A stretch of 64,000 nucleotides of DNA, from the NCBI GenBank assembly GCA_937996235.1, contig CALKVK010000024.1, positions 39,688 to 103,687 of the forward strand, written 5' to 3'. The DNA comes from an uncultured bacterium (GTDB taxonomy: Bacteria > Planctomycetota > JAJSAM01 > JAJVHW01). This document shows positions 11,647 to 19,924 of the stretch, piece by piece. Numbering within the stretch: the first letter of the stretch is position 1; each line of letters starts with the position of its first letter. Made by a program: the position numbers and the translations under genes. The notes beneath the pieces are model-generated. The model searched no databases and was not told the origin of the DNA. It was given only the letters and a program-made list of their open reading frames with translations.

Positions 11647-13060
11647 CTCGTGTCCCTTTCACTTCTGCCTGTTGGTCGGATGGGAGCAAGACCGGCTGCG
11701 ACAGCGGCATGCCGGTCGCGGCCTCCACCTCGATGACGCCGCGCTGGTAGCGCAGCAGGGTCTCGAGGAACGTCCTGCGTGCACGGAGGGCTCTCTGCTG
11801 GGCGGCAACCCAGTCGAGGACCCGCAACTCGCCGGCACGGAATGCCCGCTCGATGAGGTCCTGGTTGCGCCGAACCCTCGGGAGCACGTCCCGTTGTTGA
11901 GCCTCGATCTCCGCGCGAGCAGTTCGCAGATGCGCTCGCGACTCGTACGCCTCCGCACGGAGTTGGTGCAGAGTCGCCACGTAGTTGGCTCGTGCGCGAT
12001 CCCTCGCGACGAGCCGCTCCGCGATCTCTCCCTGGTTGCGATCGAAGATGGGGATCTCGAGGCCGGCCGCAGGACCCAGGAACGAGTCACCCTCGGACTC
12101 TCGTTCGAAGCCGAGGCCGAGCTTCAGGCTCGGGTACTGGCCCAGGACTGCGAGCCGGAGTTGCTGCTCCGCTTCCTCGTACGCCGCTTCGAGCGCACGG
12201 AGCTCATGCCGCCCGGCGAGGACGCGCTGCTCGAGTTCGGTGTTCGTCGGGTCGGAGAACACTGCCACCTCAACTCGCGCGTCTGCGTCCGTGAGATGGA
12301 GTTCGTACTCGGAAGGAAGTCCGAGCTGCGCGTTCAGATCGCGTCTTGCTGCCGCCGCCTCCGCAAGCGCGAAGCGCTGATCTCGCTGCATCTCGGCCAG
12401 CTCCAGCTCAGCCGCAGACACGTCCAGATCGGTGCCCTCACCCGCGTCTCTGCTTCGCTGGGCGAGGTCGAGCATCCGACTCCGTATGCCGACCGCTTCG
12501 TCGAGCATGTCCGCGATCTGCACGGCCGCCCTCACAGCCAGGAGCCTCAGGCGCGTCTCGCGAACGAGCCGCCACTCGTCGCTCACGATCGCCGCCCTCA
12601 CGGTCTCGATGTGCGCGGCTGCAACGGCCTCTCGTGCCTCGCGTTGCCAGGGCTGAAGGAGGTCCATGAGCAGGTCCGCATCGACGGAGTGCCCGTCGGC
12701 TCCTCCGATGCCGCCGCGCCAGGCAACGCCGACCTCCGGGTTCGGCAGAAGACCGGCTCCGACCAGCAGGGCCTCGGCTTCACCGATCTCGAGACGACGT
12801 GCACGGAGCTCGCGGTTCAGCGTCAGCGCGACGGCGACCAGCTCGGCCTCGTTCAGCCCATCCGCGAGGTCGAAGGACATCATGTCGGGGAGCGGCCCGT
12901 CACCTGGTGTCGCGTGCTCGATGACCAAGTCGTCGAGCCCTGCACTCCGCAACGCCGCTAGCTCGTCGTCTGGGACGAGGGGGTGTGGCGCATACGAGAC
13001 GCACCCGGAAACGAGGATCGCCGGCAGGATCGCCGCGAACCATCTACGCAACACGAACAT
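11639..13060 (-). CDS. Outer-membrane efflux lipoprotein (CzcC/TolC family)
   Basis: 473 aa. Signal with lipobox LVSGC (MFVLRRWFAAILPAILVSGC). The body shows the repeated helical hairpins of outer-membrane efflux proteins, for example LNEAELVAVALTLNRELRARR and LLVGAGLLPNPEVGVAW, with a second half around LRLAVLGQYPSLKLG. It should form the outer channel of the tripartite pump. It is the first gene after the intercistronic hairpin at 13132-13158 and the first of the pump trio. It is paralogous in type to the rightward gene at 2788-4215. Confidence 0.85.
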   Translation of the reverse strand: MFVLRRWFAAILPAILVSGCVSYAPHPLVPDDELAALRSAGLDDLVIEHATPGDGPLPDMMSFDLADGLNEAELVAVALTLNRELRARRLEIGEAEALLVGAGLLPNPEVGVAWRGGIGGADGHSVDADLLMDLLQPWQREAREAVAAAHIETVRAAIVSDEWRLVRETRLRLLAVRAAVQIADMLDEAVGIRSRMLDLAQRSRDAGEGTDLDVSAAELELAEMQRDQRFALAEAAAARRDLNAQLGLPSEYELHLTDADARVEVAVFSDPTNTELEQRVLAGRHELRALEAAYEEAEQQLRLAVLGQYPSLKLGLGFERESEGDSFLGPAAGLEIPIFDRNQGEIAERLVARDRARANYVATLHQLRAEAYESRAHLRTARAEIEAQQRDVLPRVRRNQDLIERAFRAGELRVLDWVAAQQRALRARRTFLETLLRYQRGVIEVEAATGMPLSQPVLLPSDQQAEVKGTRDE

Positions 13061-13131
13061 GAGAGTCCTCCAGCAGGTTGCTCCGCAACGCCGTGCGCGA
13101 ACTGCGCTTGGCCTAGTGCGACGAGCGGAAA

Positions 13132-13158
13132 CGACTACGAGCCGATGGCTCGTAGTCG
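13132..13158 (-). terminator. Perfect 12-bp hairpin between regulator pair and pump operon
   Basis: CGACTACGAGCC, a 3-nt loop (GAT), then its exact complement GGCTCGTAGTCG. On the leftward transcript the stem is followed by UUUCC, a weak U-tract. It lies after the Cys-rich gene (stop at 13172) and before the outer-membrane factor (start 13060). It could terminate or attenuate transcription from the regulator promoter, or serve as an operator since it is a near-perfect dyad. The sequence cannot decide. Confidence 0.6.
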
Positions 13159-13171
13159 GGCTGGAGGTTGG

Positions 13172-13621
13172 CTAGCAGCGGAGCCGAACGGTCCGCAGGC
13201 AGCGTCTGACGATGTCGGGGCCCGGTGGACCGCGGTCCCCGACGAGTGGACTCCGGACCATCGGGGGCGCGGCAGTCAGTGAGGCTGGGAGGACGGCGCG
13301 TGTCGCTTGCGCCACCTCATGATGAGAGTGGTCGGGTGTAGCGTCCGACGGCGAGATCGTCAGCTGCGGCTGCTGTAGGGGGAAGTCCAGACAGCAGTCG
13401 TCTTCGCCCTGGCCAACGGCGTCGTTCTCATTCGATTCGTGGCTGCACCCGTCGTCGGCGATCGCTGGCGAACAGCTCGTGTCGACATCGCAACAGCGAG
13501 CGGAAGCGAGCTCGATCGCCGTGCTGCCATCCTCGTGCACACAGAGCACGAAGTTGCTCTGCAGACAGCCCACGAAGAACTGCGCCCACACCATGAGGAA
13601 GATGGCGAGAGCCCGGATCAC
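13172..13621 (-). CDS. Exported Cys-rich protein next to the metal sensor
   Basis: 149 aa. A signal-like N-terminus (MIRALAIFLMVWAQFFVGC) is followed by a Cys-rich stretch: VLCVHEDGS, ARCCDVDTSC, DDGCSHE and EDDCCLDF, then HSHHE. Spacing does not match a family I can name, but the VLC(V)xxDG and CC patterns suggest periplasmic metal binding. It overlaps the regulator stop codon by four bases (ATGA) and is therefore co-expressed with the sensor. It may dampen free metal or take part in metal-dependent signalling. Confidence 0.6.
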   Translation of the reverse strand: MIRALAIFLMVWAQFFVGCLQSNFVLCVHEDGSTAIELASARCCDVDTSCSPAIADDGCSHESNENDAVGQGEDDCCLDFPLQQPQLTISPSDATPDHSHHEVAQATRAVLPASLTAAPPMVRSPLVGDRGPPGPDIVRRCLRTVRLRC

Positions 13622-14037
13622 CGACTCGCGCCCTTCGTTGCAGTCGCGACGCCACCGAGCTTCTCGATCATCTCTTCGGCGAGTCGGAGCCAGAACGGAT
13701 CAGAGAGCGTGTAGTACGCGAGCTTGCCCTCGGTGCGGTAGTCGACCGCGCCGAGCGATCGGAGCGTCCGCAACTGCTGCGAGGCGCCGGACATCGAGAC
13801 TCCGAGCAGTTCCGAGATGTCGCAGACACACAGCTCTCGGCCTTCGAGCGCGATCACGATTCGAAGGCGGCTCGGGTTGCCGAGTGCCTTGAACGCATCC
13901 GCGGTGCTGCGAAGAGCCTGGGCTGGCGGAAGTCGATCCCTGGCGGCAGCGACTTCCTGCGGATCGACGCAGTCGATCTCGCAGACGCCGTCGGTGGCGC
14001 GGCGTTGCATCGTCGCGGAGCCGTTACGCTTCATCAC
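13618..14037 (-). CDS. ArsR/SmtB-family metal sensor, CadC-like
   Basis: 139 aa with a winged helix-turn-helix (about residues 43-115). The CadC-type alpha3N metal site is complete: N-terminal CEIDC (Cys19, Cys23) plus ELCVCD in the recognition region (Cys70, Cys72). The wing KLAYYTL and helix GVSMSGASQQLRTL match the family. The alpha5 zinc site of CadC (Asp/His pair then His/Glu) looks lost, because SDPFWLRLAEEM has no His. CadC releases its operator on binding Cd(II), Pb(II) or related thiophilic ions. It is the first gene of the leftward operon and presumably controls itself and perhaps the pump. Start is GTG at 14037; an ATG one codon later is equally possible. Confidence 0.85.
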   Translation of the reverse strand: MMKRNGSATMQRRATDGVCEIDCVDPQEVAAARDRLPPAQALRSTADAFKALGNPSRLRIVIALEGRELCVCDISELLGVSMSGASQQLRTLRSLGAVDYRTEGKLAYYTLSDPFWLRLAEEMIEKLGGVATATKGASR

Positions 14038-14055
14038 TTCATGAAACGTTATCGG
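14031..14055 (-). promoter_or_regulatory. Possible sensor operator at the start codon
   Basis: The bases around the regulator start contain an 8-bp palindrome TTCATGAA (14038-14045) in a locally A/T-richer patch (ATGAAACGTTATCGG). ArsR-type repressors usually bind such dyads overlapping their own promoter. No convincing -35/-10 pair is visible, so this is a candidate only. Confidence 0.35.
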
Positions 14056-14117
14056 TCTGCCGCGGCGCGGTCAAGCCGGAACGCGCGCGCAATCAGACCC
14101 GCCGCGGCGAGACGGCA

Positions 14118-14396
14118 CTAGCGCAGAAGCCGCCCGGGGAACGGCTGGCCGCCGCCAAGGGCAGTCGCCGTGTCAGCTGGAGGTTCGATCGGTGGCCTAC
14201 CAGTGAGGAACCCCCGCACCAAGTCCCGGGTCAGGGAGTCGCACCGCGGGTCCGCGAACATCAGCGCCACGCGGGCGTAGAGCGAGTCGCGGAGCGTCAG
14301 ATAGACGCGGCCCGCGTCCGCCCGCGTGGCGGGGAGGGAGAGGGCGACCAAGGTTTCCAGGTCGCCCGTCACGTCGGCCCAGGCGGCTTCGGCCAT
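14118..14396 (-). CDS. Small phage protein of unknown function
   Basis: 92 aa, mostly alpha-helical in appearance and without membrane segments, signal or recognisable motif. It is the last gene of the leftward structural arm, 7 nt after the lipoprotein gene, so it is probably the end of the late transcript. The terminal position is where lysis or host-interaction genes often sit, but nothing in the sequence supports either. Confidence 0.55.
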   Translation of the reverse strand: MAEAAWADVTGDLETLVALSLPATRADAGRVYLTLRDSLYARVALMFADPRCDSLTRDLVRGFLTGRPPIEPPADTATALGGGQPFPGRLLR

Positions 14397-14403
14397 CGCG
14401 CCG

Positions 14404-14850
14404 CTACGGCTTCTGGACCGTGCCGGCGCCGCCGACGCCTGCCGCGCCGCCGGTGCCCGCGGGGATCGACGAGGCGTTGCCGCCGTTGCTGGAGTTGGTC
14501 TGGGTCGTGATGGAGACGGTGTGCGGCGCGCCCGCGGCGGCGCGGATCGCGGCGCTGACCTCGTCGGCGGTCCACTTCTGGTCGGCGGCGATCTTCAGGA
14601 TCGCTCCGGCGGTCTCCGAGGGCACGGAACTCGCGAAGTTCCAGACGATCGTGGACGTGCCGCCCGTCGCGGTCGAGGGCGCCTGGCCCTGCTGGCCGGT
14701 GACGGTCTGCGCACCCTGGGACGCGACTGCCGGAGCCCCCGCGGTGGACGGGGAGACGCCGGCGGGCGTCAGGCCGGCGCAGCCGGGCGTGGTCAGGGCC
14801 GCGGTGATGGCGAGAACGGCGACGAGGGCGATTCGGCGGAAGCGGTGCAT
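14404..14850 (-). CDS. Phage lipoprotein
   Basis: 148 aa. Signal MHRFRRIALVAVLAITAALT with lipobox TPGC, then a Gly/Ala/Thr/Ser-rich body with a helical middle (AGAILKIAADQKWTADEVSAAI) and a Gly-rich C-terminus. A phage lipoprotein beside a small membrane protein at the end of the late arm could be part of host lysis (spanin-like) or superinfection exclusion. No family assignment. The ATG is chosen because it starts the signal peptide and has GGAG upstream; longer in-frame starts read into the neighbouring gene. Confidence 0.6.
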   Translation of the reverse strand: MHRFRRIALVAVLAITAALTTPGCAGLTPAGVSPSTAGAPAVASQGAQTVTGQQGQAPSTATGGTSTIVWNFASSVPSETAGAILKIAADQKWTADEVSAAIRAAAGAPHTVSITTQTNSSNGGNASSIPAGTGGAAGVGGAGTVQKP

Positions 14851-14861
14851 GCGGGGCTCCT

Positions 14862-15137
14862 TCAGGGCTTGGCGAGCGCGGATCGGTCGATCCCGTCGCG
14901 GACGGCGTCGGCGATCTGCTGGCGGTGCGCGTCCAGGGCCTCGCCGACGCGACCCAAGACACGGGTGTTCTCCTGGATGGCATGGCTCGCCTGCGACTGG
15001 GCCGCGTGGCACGAGTCCGCGATGGCGCGGATCGTCTGATCGCGGCGGTCGAGCGCGCGGAGGAACTGCACGACCAGCAGCACGAGCACGACGAGCGAGG
15101 GGACCTGACGGACGGCCTCGGTGAGCATCTGCTCCAT
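14862..15137 (-). CDS. Small one-helix membrane protein, possible holin
   Basis: 91 aa. One hydrophobic segment (VPSLVVLVLLVVQFLRAL, about residues 12-29) is followed by a charged amphipathic helical region. Size, topology and position after the tail-fibre genes fit a holin or similar late membrane protein, but holins have no diagnostic motif. No endolysin is recognisable nearby, which weakens the lysis interpretation. Confidence 0.55.
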   Translation of the reverse strand: MEQMLTEAVRQVPSLVVLVLLVVQFLRALDRRDQTIRAIADSCHAAQSQASHAIQENTRVLGRVGEALDAHRQQIADAVRDGIDRSALAKP

Positions 15138-15140
15138 GGG

Positions 15141-16145
15141 TCACGCCCTCTCGTGGCGCGCGGTCTGCGCGTAGGCGACGTCGGCGCGGACGACGACCGT
15201 CCCGCCGGCCTTCCCGGCACCGCCCACGGTCTTGCGCCACAGGGTGGCGAGGAAGAGGCAACCCGCGGAGACGGGGTTCGCAGGATCCGCGTGGTCGATG
15301 AGGAACTGCGTCACGTGGGGTCCGCCGGCGTCGTCGATCGCCTCGGGGATGGCGCCGATGTTCGTGATGGCGTCGGGGAGCGGGGTCGCCGCCTTCGTGA
15401 CGTTCTCCTGCCCGGGGACGAGCGTCCGGAACTCGCCTGTCCACTCGATGTCGTTGCCAGCGACCTCGGCCTGGTCGAGGACCTGGAAGATGCGCAGGCG
15501 AAGCGGCGACGCGCCCTGCCAGTTCTTGGGCACGACGGCGGCGAGCGTGCGTCGCTCGGCGACGTCGTCGAAGAGCCAGCCCTCGAGCACGCCCTTACGC
15601 TCCTTGGTGGGCGGGTTGACGGCGTCGTTCCCGACGTCGCCCTCGAGCGGCAGCTCGACGGTGTCGAACGAGGCCGCCTGCGTGATGCTGAGCAGCGCCT
15701 TCCAGCCACCGGAGACCGGGGCGTCCGCGAGCCACGCCTCGCCGTCCCCGATCCGGTAGACGACGAGACCAGCGTTCGTCGGCGATGCCGGCGGGAGGGC
15801 GTTGCGGTTCTCCAGGCGGAGCGCGAGGAACTCGAAGGGTGCCTGCCGGTCGTCCACCGGGCTTGGGTCGGCGTTGATCGAGGCCGGGAGCCGGGAGAGG
15901 GGGCCGACGGGCTGCCACGAGGCGTTTCCGGCATCCACGCGAAGGTAGCGGTAGACGCGGTAGGGGGTCTGGCCCGTGTCCACCCAGACCTGCCCCTCCT
16001 GCGGGTCGATGGGCGGGACGGCGCCCGCGAATCCCTGGCGGAGTTCCAGCGTGCGCCCCTCCAGTTCGAGGAACGCGACGGGGATGGAGTCCCCGGTGAC
16101 GGGGTCGTCGTTCAGCGGGGCCCAGGTGCTCGGCACGGGCACCAC
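15141..16145 (-). CDS. Phage virion protein in the tail-fibre block
   Basis: 334 aa, predicted soluble, beta-rich by composition, with PxDPQEGQVWVDT and many Gly-Asp turns. It begins with GTG GTG and follows two fibre-type genes in the leftward order. Position and composition suggest a receptor-binding or fibre-associated protein. A repeated 18-base motif (GCCTTGAGCGACCCTGAC, 16157-16174 on the minus strand) lies just upstream. Confidence 0.6.
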   Translation of the reverse strand: MVPVPSTWAPLNDDPVTGDSIPVAFLELEGRTLELRQGFAGAVPPIDPQEGQVWVDTGQTPYRVYRYLRVDAGNASWQPVGPLSRLPASINADPSPVDDRQAPFEFLALRLENRNALPPASPTNAGLVVYRIGDGEAWLADAPVSGGWKALLSITQAASFDTVELPLEGDVGNDAVNPPTKERKGVLEGWLFDDVAERRTLAAVVPKNWQGASPLRLRIFQVLDQAEVAGNDIEWTGEFRTLVPGQENVTKAATPLPDAITNIGAIPEAIDDAGGPHVTQFLIDHADPANPVSAGCLFLATLWRKTVGGAGKAGGTVVVRADVAYAQTARHERA

Positions 16146-16235
16146 GGTCGCGTCGCGTCAGGGTCGCTCAAGGCTCGGTGCGGCTCGGGTGCCGTCCCCT
16201 CCCCCATGGCGCCCCCACCGGCGGACCGGGCGCGG

Positions 16236-16616
16236 CTACGGCTCGATCAGGCCGTGGGCGCGTAGCGCGCCGAGGATCATCTGGACGGAGTCCCTGCACT
16301 CGACGTCGATGTTGAAGCCGCCCATCGGATCCGGGATCGGGGGTTGCTGCGCGCCGACGATCTGATTCCCGCCGACGACCAGGCCGTCGGCCTCGACGCG
16401 CGAGAGGCCGTCGAGCGGCGCCACGCCGCCCGGCGCGCCGGTCGGCAGCCACCCGACGGCGATCTTCCCCGTCGGGTCCGCCTGGACGATGAGGAGTCCT
16501 CCGGGCGCCAGACTCGCGCTCGCGGGGTCCTGGATGACCTTGGCAGCGGCGTCGAGCGTGGCCAGGCCGTCCGGCACGCCGGCGTCGTCCTCGGTCCAGA
16601 CGAGCTTCCAGGCCAT
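16236..16616 (-). CDS. Small tail-fibre-like protein with MAWK...TEDD N-terminus
   Basis: 126 aa. The first residues MAWKLVWTEDDAG closely resemble the N-terminus of the larger fibre protein encoded at 16946-17914 (MAWKKLITEDDFEG). This suggests a shared attachment peptide or a duplication. The rest is Gly/Pro-rich with a helical C-terminus. It probably attaches to the tail tip as an accessory fibre. Confidence 0.6.
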   Translation of the reverse strand: MAWKLVWTEDDAGVPDGLATLDAAAKVIQDPASASLAPGGLLIVQADPTGKIAVGWLPTGAPGGVAPLDGLSRVEADGLVVGGNQIVGAQQPPIPDPMGGFNIDVECRDSVQMILGALRAHGLIEP

Positions 16617-16631
16617 GTCGTCCCTCCTGGG

Positions 16632-16943
16632 CTACGCGAGCGCCATCTGCCGCAGGCGGGGTTCGAGCGCCTGGTGGCGGAGGAGTTCGAGTGCCATGAG
16701 GACCGTCTCCGGGCTCGCGGCGTGGGCGTTGATGACCTCGGCCAGGTCGTCGTGGAGGAGGCGCGTGCGCTCGCACTGAGGGACCTGCTGCCCGGGAGGG
16801 ACCGGAGGACCGAACGCCGGGGGGCGAGGTGTCTCGGGGACAGGCGGCCCGGGCGGCTGGAACGCCGGGGCCTTGTTCGCGCGTGCGGCAGTCTCGCGCG
16901 CGGCCCGCGCCTGCGCCCGCTTGGAGAAGTCGCTCCGCGGCAC
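16632..16943 (-). CDS. Pro-rich phage protein in fibre block
   Basis: 103 aa from a GTG start 2 nt after the stop of the upstream fibre gene. A basic N-terminus (SDFSKRAQARAARETAARA) leads to a Pro-rich linker (PPGPPVPETPRPPAFGPP) and a C-terminal helix. It could be a fibre chaperone or linker; no family recognised. The longer in-frame start would read through the fibre gene in another frame and is rejected. Confidence 0.5.
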   Translation of the reverse strand: MPRSDFSKRAQARAARETAARANKAPAFQPPGPPVPETPRPPAFGPPVPPGQQVPQCERTRLLHDDLAEVINAHAASPETVLMALELLRHQALEPRLRQMALA

Positions 16944-16945
16944 AC

Positions 16946-17914
16946 CTACACCCAGACCATCGGCCGCGAGATCGTCGTGTCGAAGATGAGGCGACCGACG
17001 GCGGCGGCGCCGGGCCGCGCACCCGTCGTGTAGCCCTTCGGTCGGAGGCCGACGATCTCGTTGTCCGCGAGGTCCCAGGCCGTCCCGCCCGCGGCGGCGG
17101 CGGGGACGCGGGTGTTCGAGAGGCGGCCGTCGTTGCCGGCGCAGGCCTGCTGCGAGCCGGTACCGAGGGTGCGCATCGAGGCCGTACCGACAGCGCCGTC
17201 CTTGTTGGCGGCGGCGACGTGCGAGTCCGTGATGCCGAGCGCCTTCACGCGGAGCGCGTCGGCGTTGATCTCCAGCGTCGAGCCGTCCACGTTCACGTCG
17301 AGCGTGTTCCCGGCCTTGGAGAGGCCGGCGCCCGCGACGATGTCCCCGGCGGACGAGAACTGGGCCCACGTGAGGACGGTCGTCCCGACGTTGATGGGGG
17401 CGTTCGTGGTTAGGACCCAGAGCGTGTCGGCCTGGGTCGCGCCCTCCTCGACGAACACCGATGCGCCGCGCAGGTCGGCCTCGCTGTCGCCGTCGACGGA
17501 GCGGGCCCACGCGCCGGCCGCGGCGACGTAGATGCCGTTCTGGGCACCGGCGGCCTGGTCCTTCACGAGCACGCGGTCGCCGGCGACGACCGCGACGCCG
17601 TCGATGGCCTGAGCACCCGAGAGCACGATGTCGCCGGTCGTCGCGGCGCGGACGGACTCCTTCGGGGCGAGCCCCTGCGCCAGGGCGTCCACGTACGCCT
17701 TCGTCGCCGCGTCCTGCGCACCGGCAGGATCGGCGACGTTCGTGGCCTTGAAGCCGCCGAAGTCGAGGTCGCGAGTGAGCGGGCCGAGTTCGGGGGCGGC
17801 GTCGCTCCGCATGGCGGTCGTCGCCACTCCGGGGATGGCGGCACCGCCGATCAGGGCCGTGGGGGCGGCGAAGCCCTCGAAGTCGTCCTCGGTGATGAGC
17901 TTCTTCCAGGCCAT
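16946..17914 (-). CDS. Phage tail fibre protein
   Basis: 322 aa. It contains the typical fibre motif NVADPAGAQDAATKAYVDA (about residues 57-75), which in many phages repeats along the shaft. The stretches DIVLSGAQAIDGVAVVAGDRV and GNTLDVNVDGSTLEINADAL are beta-rich. Start at ATG with a strong GGAGGT Shine-Dalgarno. It lies next to the antisense MltR-like gene, which separates it from the tail-hub genes upstream in transcription. Likely role: host recognition. Confidence 0.8.
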   Translation of the reverse strand: MAWKKLITEDDFEGFAAPTALIGGAAIPGVATTAMRSDAAPELGPLTRDLDFGGFKATNVADPAGAQDAATKAYVDALAQGLAPKESVRAATTGDIVLSGAQAIDGVAVVAGDRVLVKDQAAGAQNGIYVAAAGAWARSVDGDSEADLRGASVFVEEGATQADTLWVLTTNAPINVGTTVLTWAQFSSAGDIVAGAGLSKAGNTLDVNVDGSTLEINADALRVKALGITDSHVAAANKDGAVGTASMRTLGTGSQQACAGNDGRLSNTRVPAAAAGGTAWDLADNEIVGLRPKGYTTGARPGAAAVGRLIFDTTISRPMVWV

Positions 17915-17998
17915 TGATACCTCCGGACGCCAGGCTCGCGCCGTGGCAGGGTCACGCAAGGTCGAGACGCGCGGGCGCCGAGGCACTACGCTCTCGTG

Positions 17999-18556
17999 AT
18001 GCCGACCTGGGACCTGCTTGAACCCGAGGCACTGTCCGAACGATCGCACCAGATCTTCGATGCCCTGAACGACGAGCGCGACCTCGCGTGTGTGCTCATC
18101 AGCGCGAGCTTCCTCGACGAGTGCGTCGCCTGCTTGATCGGTAGACGGCTCGTGGCAGATCGTGCGCAGGTGCAGCGGCTGATGGCACCGCCGCAGGGCC
18201 ATGTGAGCACGTCGGCGGCACGGATCCGTCTGGCGTACCTCCTCGGGCTGATCACGCCGAAGATGCGAGAGAACCTGGTCATCGTGGCCAAGATCCGCAA
18301 CCTGTTTGCGCACAGCGCGGTCGAACGCAGGTTCGGTGACAAGGACATCGCGGCGCTGTGCGAGAGGCTGCAACTCATCGGCGGCGAACCAGATTTCGTC
18401 GTCGGCTACGACGGGCCCACGCCCCCGCCGAACGTCTTCGCAAGCTCTGACCCGCGGACCCGGTTCATCCTGACGGCATCAACGTCCAGCATGCGCCTAC
18501 TTGTGACGGCGCTCGGGACGAAGCATGCCGATGTCCATGTCGTACGAGGAGAGTAG
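17999..18556 (+). CDS. MltR/HEPN-like protein, antisense in the tail region
   Basis: 185 aa, encoded against the surrounding tail genes. It is helical, with the segment ISASFLDECVACLIGRRL followed by KIRNLFAHS; R100 and H105 form an R-x4-H motif. This pattern is found in MltR-like/DUF4145-type proteins and resembles the HEPN RNase signature. The sequence is visibly less GC-rich than its neighbours and has its own space (82 nt and 9 nt gaps), with a possible TACGCT -10 element just upstream. It looks like an independently expressed lysogenic cargo gene, perhaps a regulator or defence function. A GTG one codon earlier (17996) could also be the start. Confidence 0.7.
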   Translation: MPTWDLLEPEALSERSHQIFDALNDERDLACVLISASFLDECVACLIGRRLVADRAQVQRLMAPPQGHVSTSAARIRLAYLLGLITPKMRENLVIVAKIRNLFAHSAVERRFGDKDIAALCERLQLIGGEPDFVVGYDGPTPPPNVFASSDPRTRFILTASTSSMRLLVTALGTKHADVHVVRGE

Positions 18557-18565
18557 CTCGGCGAT

Positions 18566-19924
18566 TCAGGTCCCCATCGCCTGCCAGTGGATGGTCGGCG
18601 CGAAGATCGCCGGGTCCTCGGCGAAGACCGCGGCGCCCGGCCGGAGCGTGACCTGGGTCGGCGTGACGGCGACGATCTCGACGCTCCCCGGGTAGCCGAG
18701 CAGGTGCGCGGTGACCTTGGGGACGTTCTGGAACGGCTCGGGGAACACGACGACGAAAGGGTCGTCCGGGCCGACGACGACCTGACCCTCCTGCTTGCGG
18801 TTGAACTTCCGCCGGACGATGACGAGCCGCGGGATGCGCACGAAGCGGAGGCCGTCGCCGCGGACGATTACGCGCAGACGGCAGCGCCAGAACAGGTAGG
18901 TCCCGGGCACGTACGGACGCCACCCGTCCCACGGGCCGGCTGCGGTCGCCGAGGTGTCGATCTCGATGCGCACGTCGGGCGGCACCAGCGGCGTCAGCCG
19001 CCACGAGTTCCTCGACGCGAACCCGCGAGTGCCGAGCGGAACGAGGTCGCCGTCCCGGGTGGCGCGTGCCCCGATGGCAGGACGGCGGACCGCGCCGAAC
19101 GGCAGCGCGGCGTCCACGGGCTGGGGCGTGTCGAGCGCGAGTTCGATCCGCTGCTTCTCGACCTGGCCGGCGTCGAACGGGTGTGTCTCGTACGCGCCCT
19201 CCGGCCAGTACTTGGCGAAGCAGGGGACGCCGACGAACGAGCCGAACGGAGCCGTGGCTGCGCCAAAGTGCTCGGGGAGCCGCTCGAGCCGGAGCGCGCC
19301 CGCGTCCTGCTCGAGGTGGGTCGTCGTTCCGGGCCAGCCCTGCGCCGCCTGGTCCGACGTCTCCTCGGTCTCGTGGGTGTCGAGCGCCTCGATCGTCAGA
19401 GTCGCCGTGGCGGCGGCGCGGGAGGTGCGCCCGTTCCGGTCGATGGCCTTCAGGTGGAGCGTCGTGGCGCCGGACGCGGACCAGGCCCACGTGTACGGCG
19501 AGCCGGTCAGGCCCTCGGCGACGAGCTGACCGTCCTCCCAGGTGGCGCCGACGCGGATCCCGTAGCTCGCCGTGACGCCGTCCTCCGCGGCGTCCCAGCG
19601 AAGGTTCAGGTTCGCGCCGTCCTGGGAGGCGGCAAAGCCCAAGGGCGCCTCCGGGAGCGCCGGCGTTCCCGTGTCGGCCATGGGGGCGACGCGCACGGTC
19701 TCCCACTCGTGCTCGGGGGCGAGGGTGCCGTCCTCGTCGATCGCGGCCGCCGCAAACACATGTGCGCGCTCGGGGTCCAGTCCCTCGACGATGCACTCGG
19801 TGCCGTCGGTGCGCGCGACCTCGCGCCACCCGCCGTCGGACTGCTGCTGGAGCACGGCGGTCGTCCCCGAGTCGGTAGCGGACCAGGTGAGAACGACGTC
19901 GACGAAGCGCTGGGTCTGCGGCAT
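18566..19924 (-). CDS. Phage tail protein with fibronectin type III-like region
   Basis: 452 aa. The N-terminal third reads like fibronectin type III domains (VDVVLTWSATDSGTTAVLQQ, then APLGFAASQDGANLNLRW), common in tail hub extensions. The C-terminal half is beta-rich with FVVVFPEPFQNVPKVTAHLLG, resembling tail-tip receptor-binding modules. Its ATG overlaps the stop of the hub gene (ATGA), so the two are coupled. Likely part of the central fibre or an attached tail-tip protein. Confidence 0.7.
   Translation of the reverse strand: MPQTQRFVDVVLTWSATDSGTTAVLQQQSDGGWREVARTDGTECIVEGLDPERAHVFAAAAIDEDGTLAPEHEWETVRVAPMADTGTPALPEAPLGFAASQDGANLNLRWDAAEDGVTASYGIRVGATWEDGQLVAEGLTGSPYTWAWSASGATTLHLKAIDRNGRTSRAAATATLTIEALDTHETEETSDQAAQGWPGTTTHLEQDAGALRLERLPEHFGAATAPFGSFVGVPCFAKYWPEGAYETHPFDAGQVEKQRIELALDTPQPVDAALPFGAVRRPAIGARATRDGDLVPLGTRGFASRNSWRLTPLVPPDVRIEIDTSATAAGPWDGWRPYVPGTYLFWRCRLRVIVRGDGLRFVRIPRLVIVRRKFNRKQEGQVVVGPDDPFVVVFPEPFQNVPKVTAHLLGYPGSVEIVAVTPTQVTLRPGAAVFAEDPAIFAPTIHWQAMGT

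Noticed and set aside
14038..14117. Left attachment site of the prophage
   Set aside because: Comparing this gap with the bases after the integrase (60103-60240) I found only 7-8-base matches such as ACTAGCG and CGGAACGC, no more than chance.
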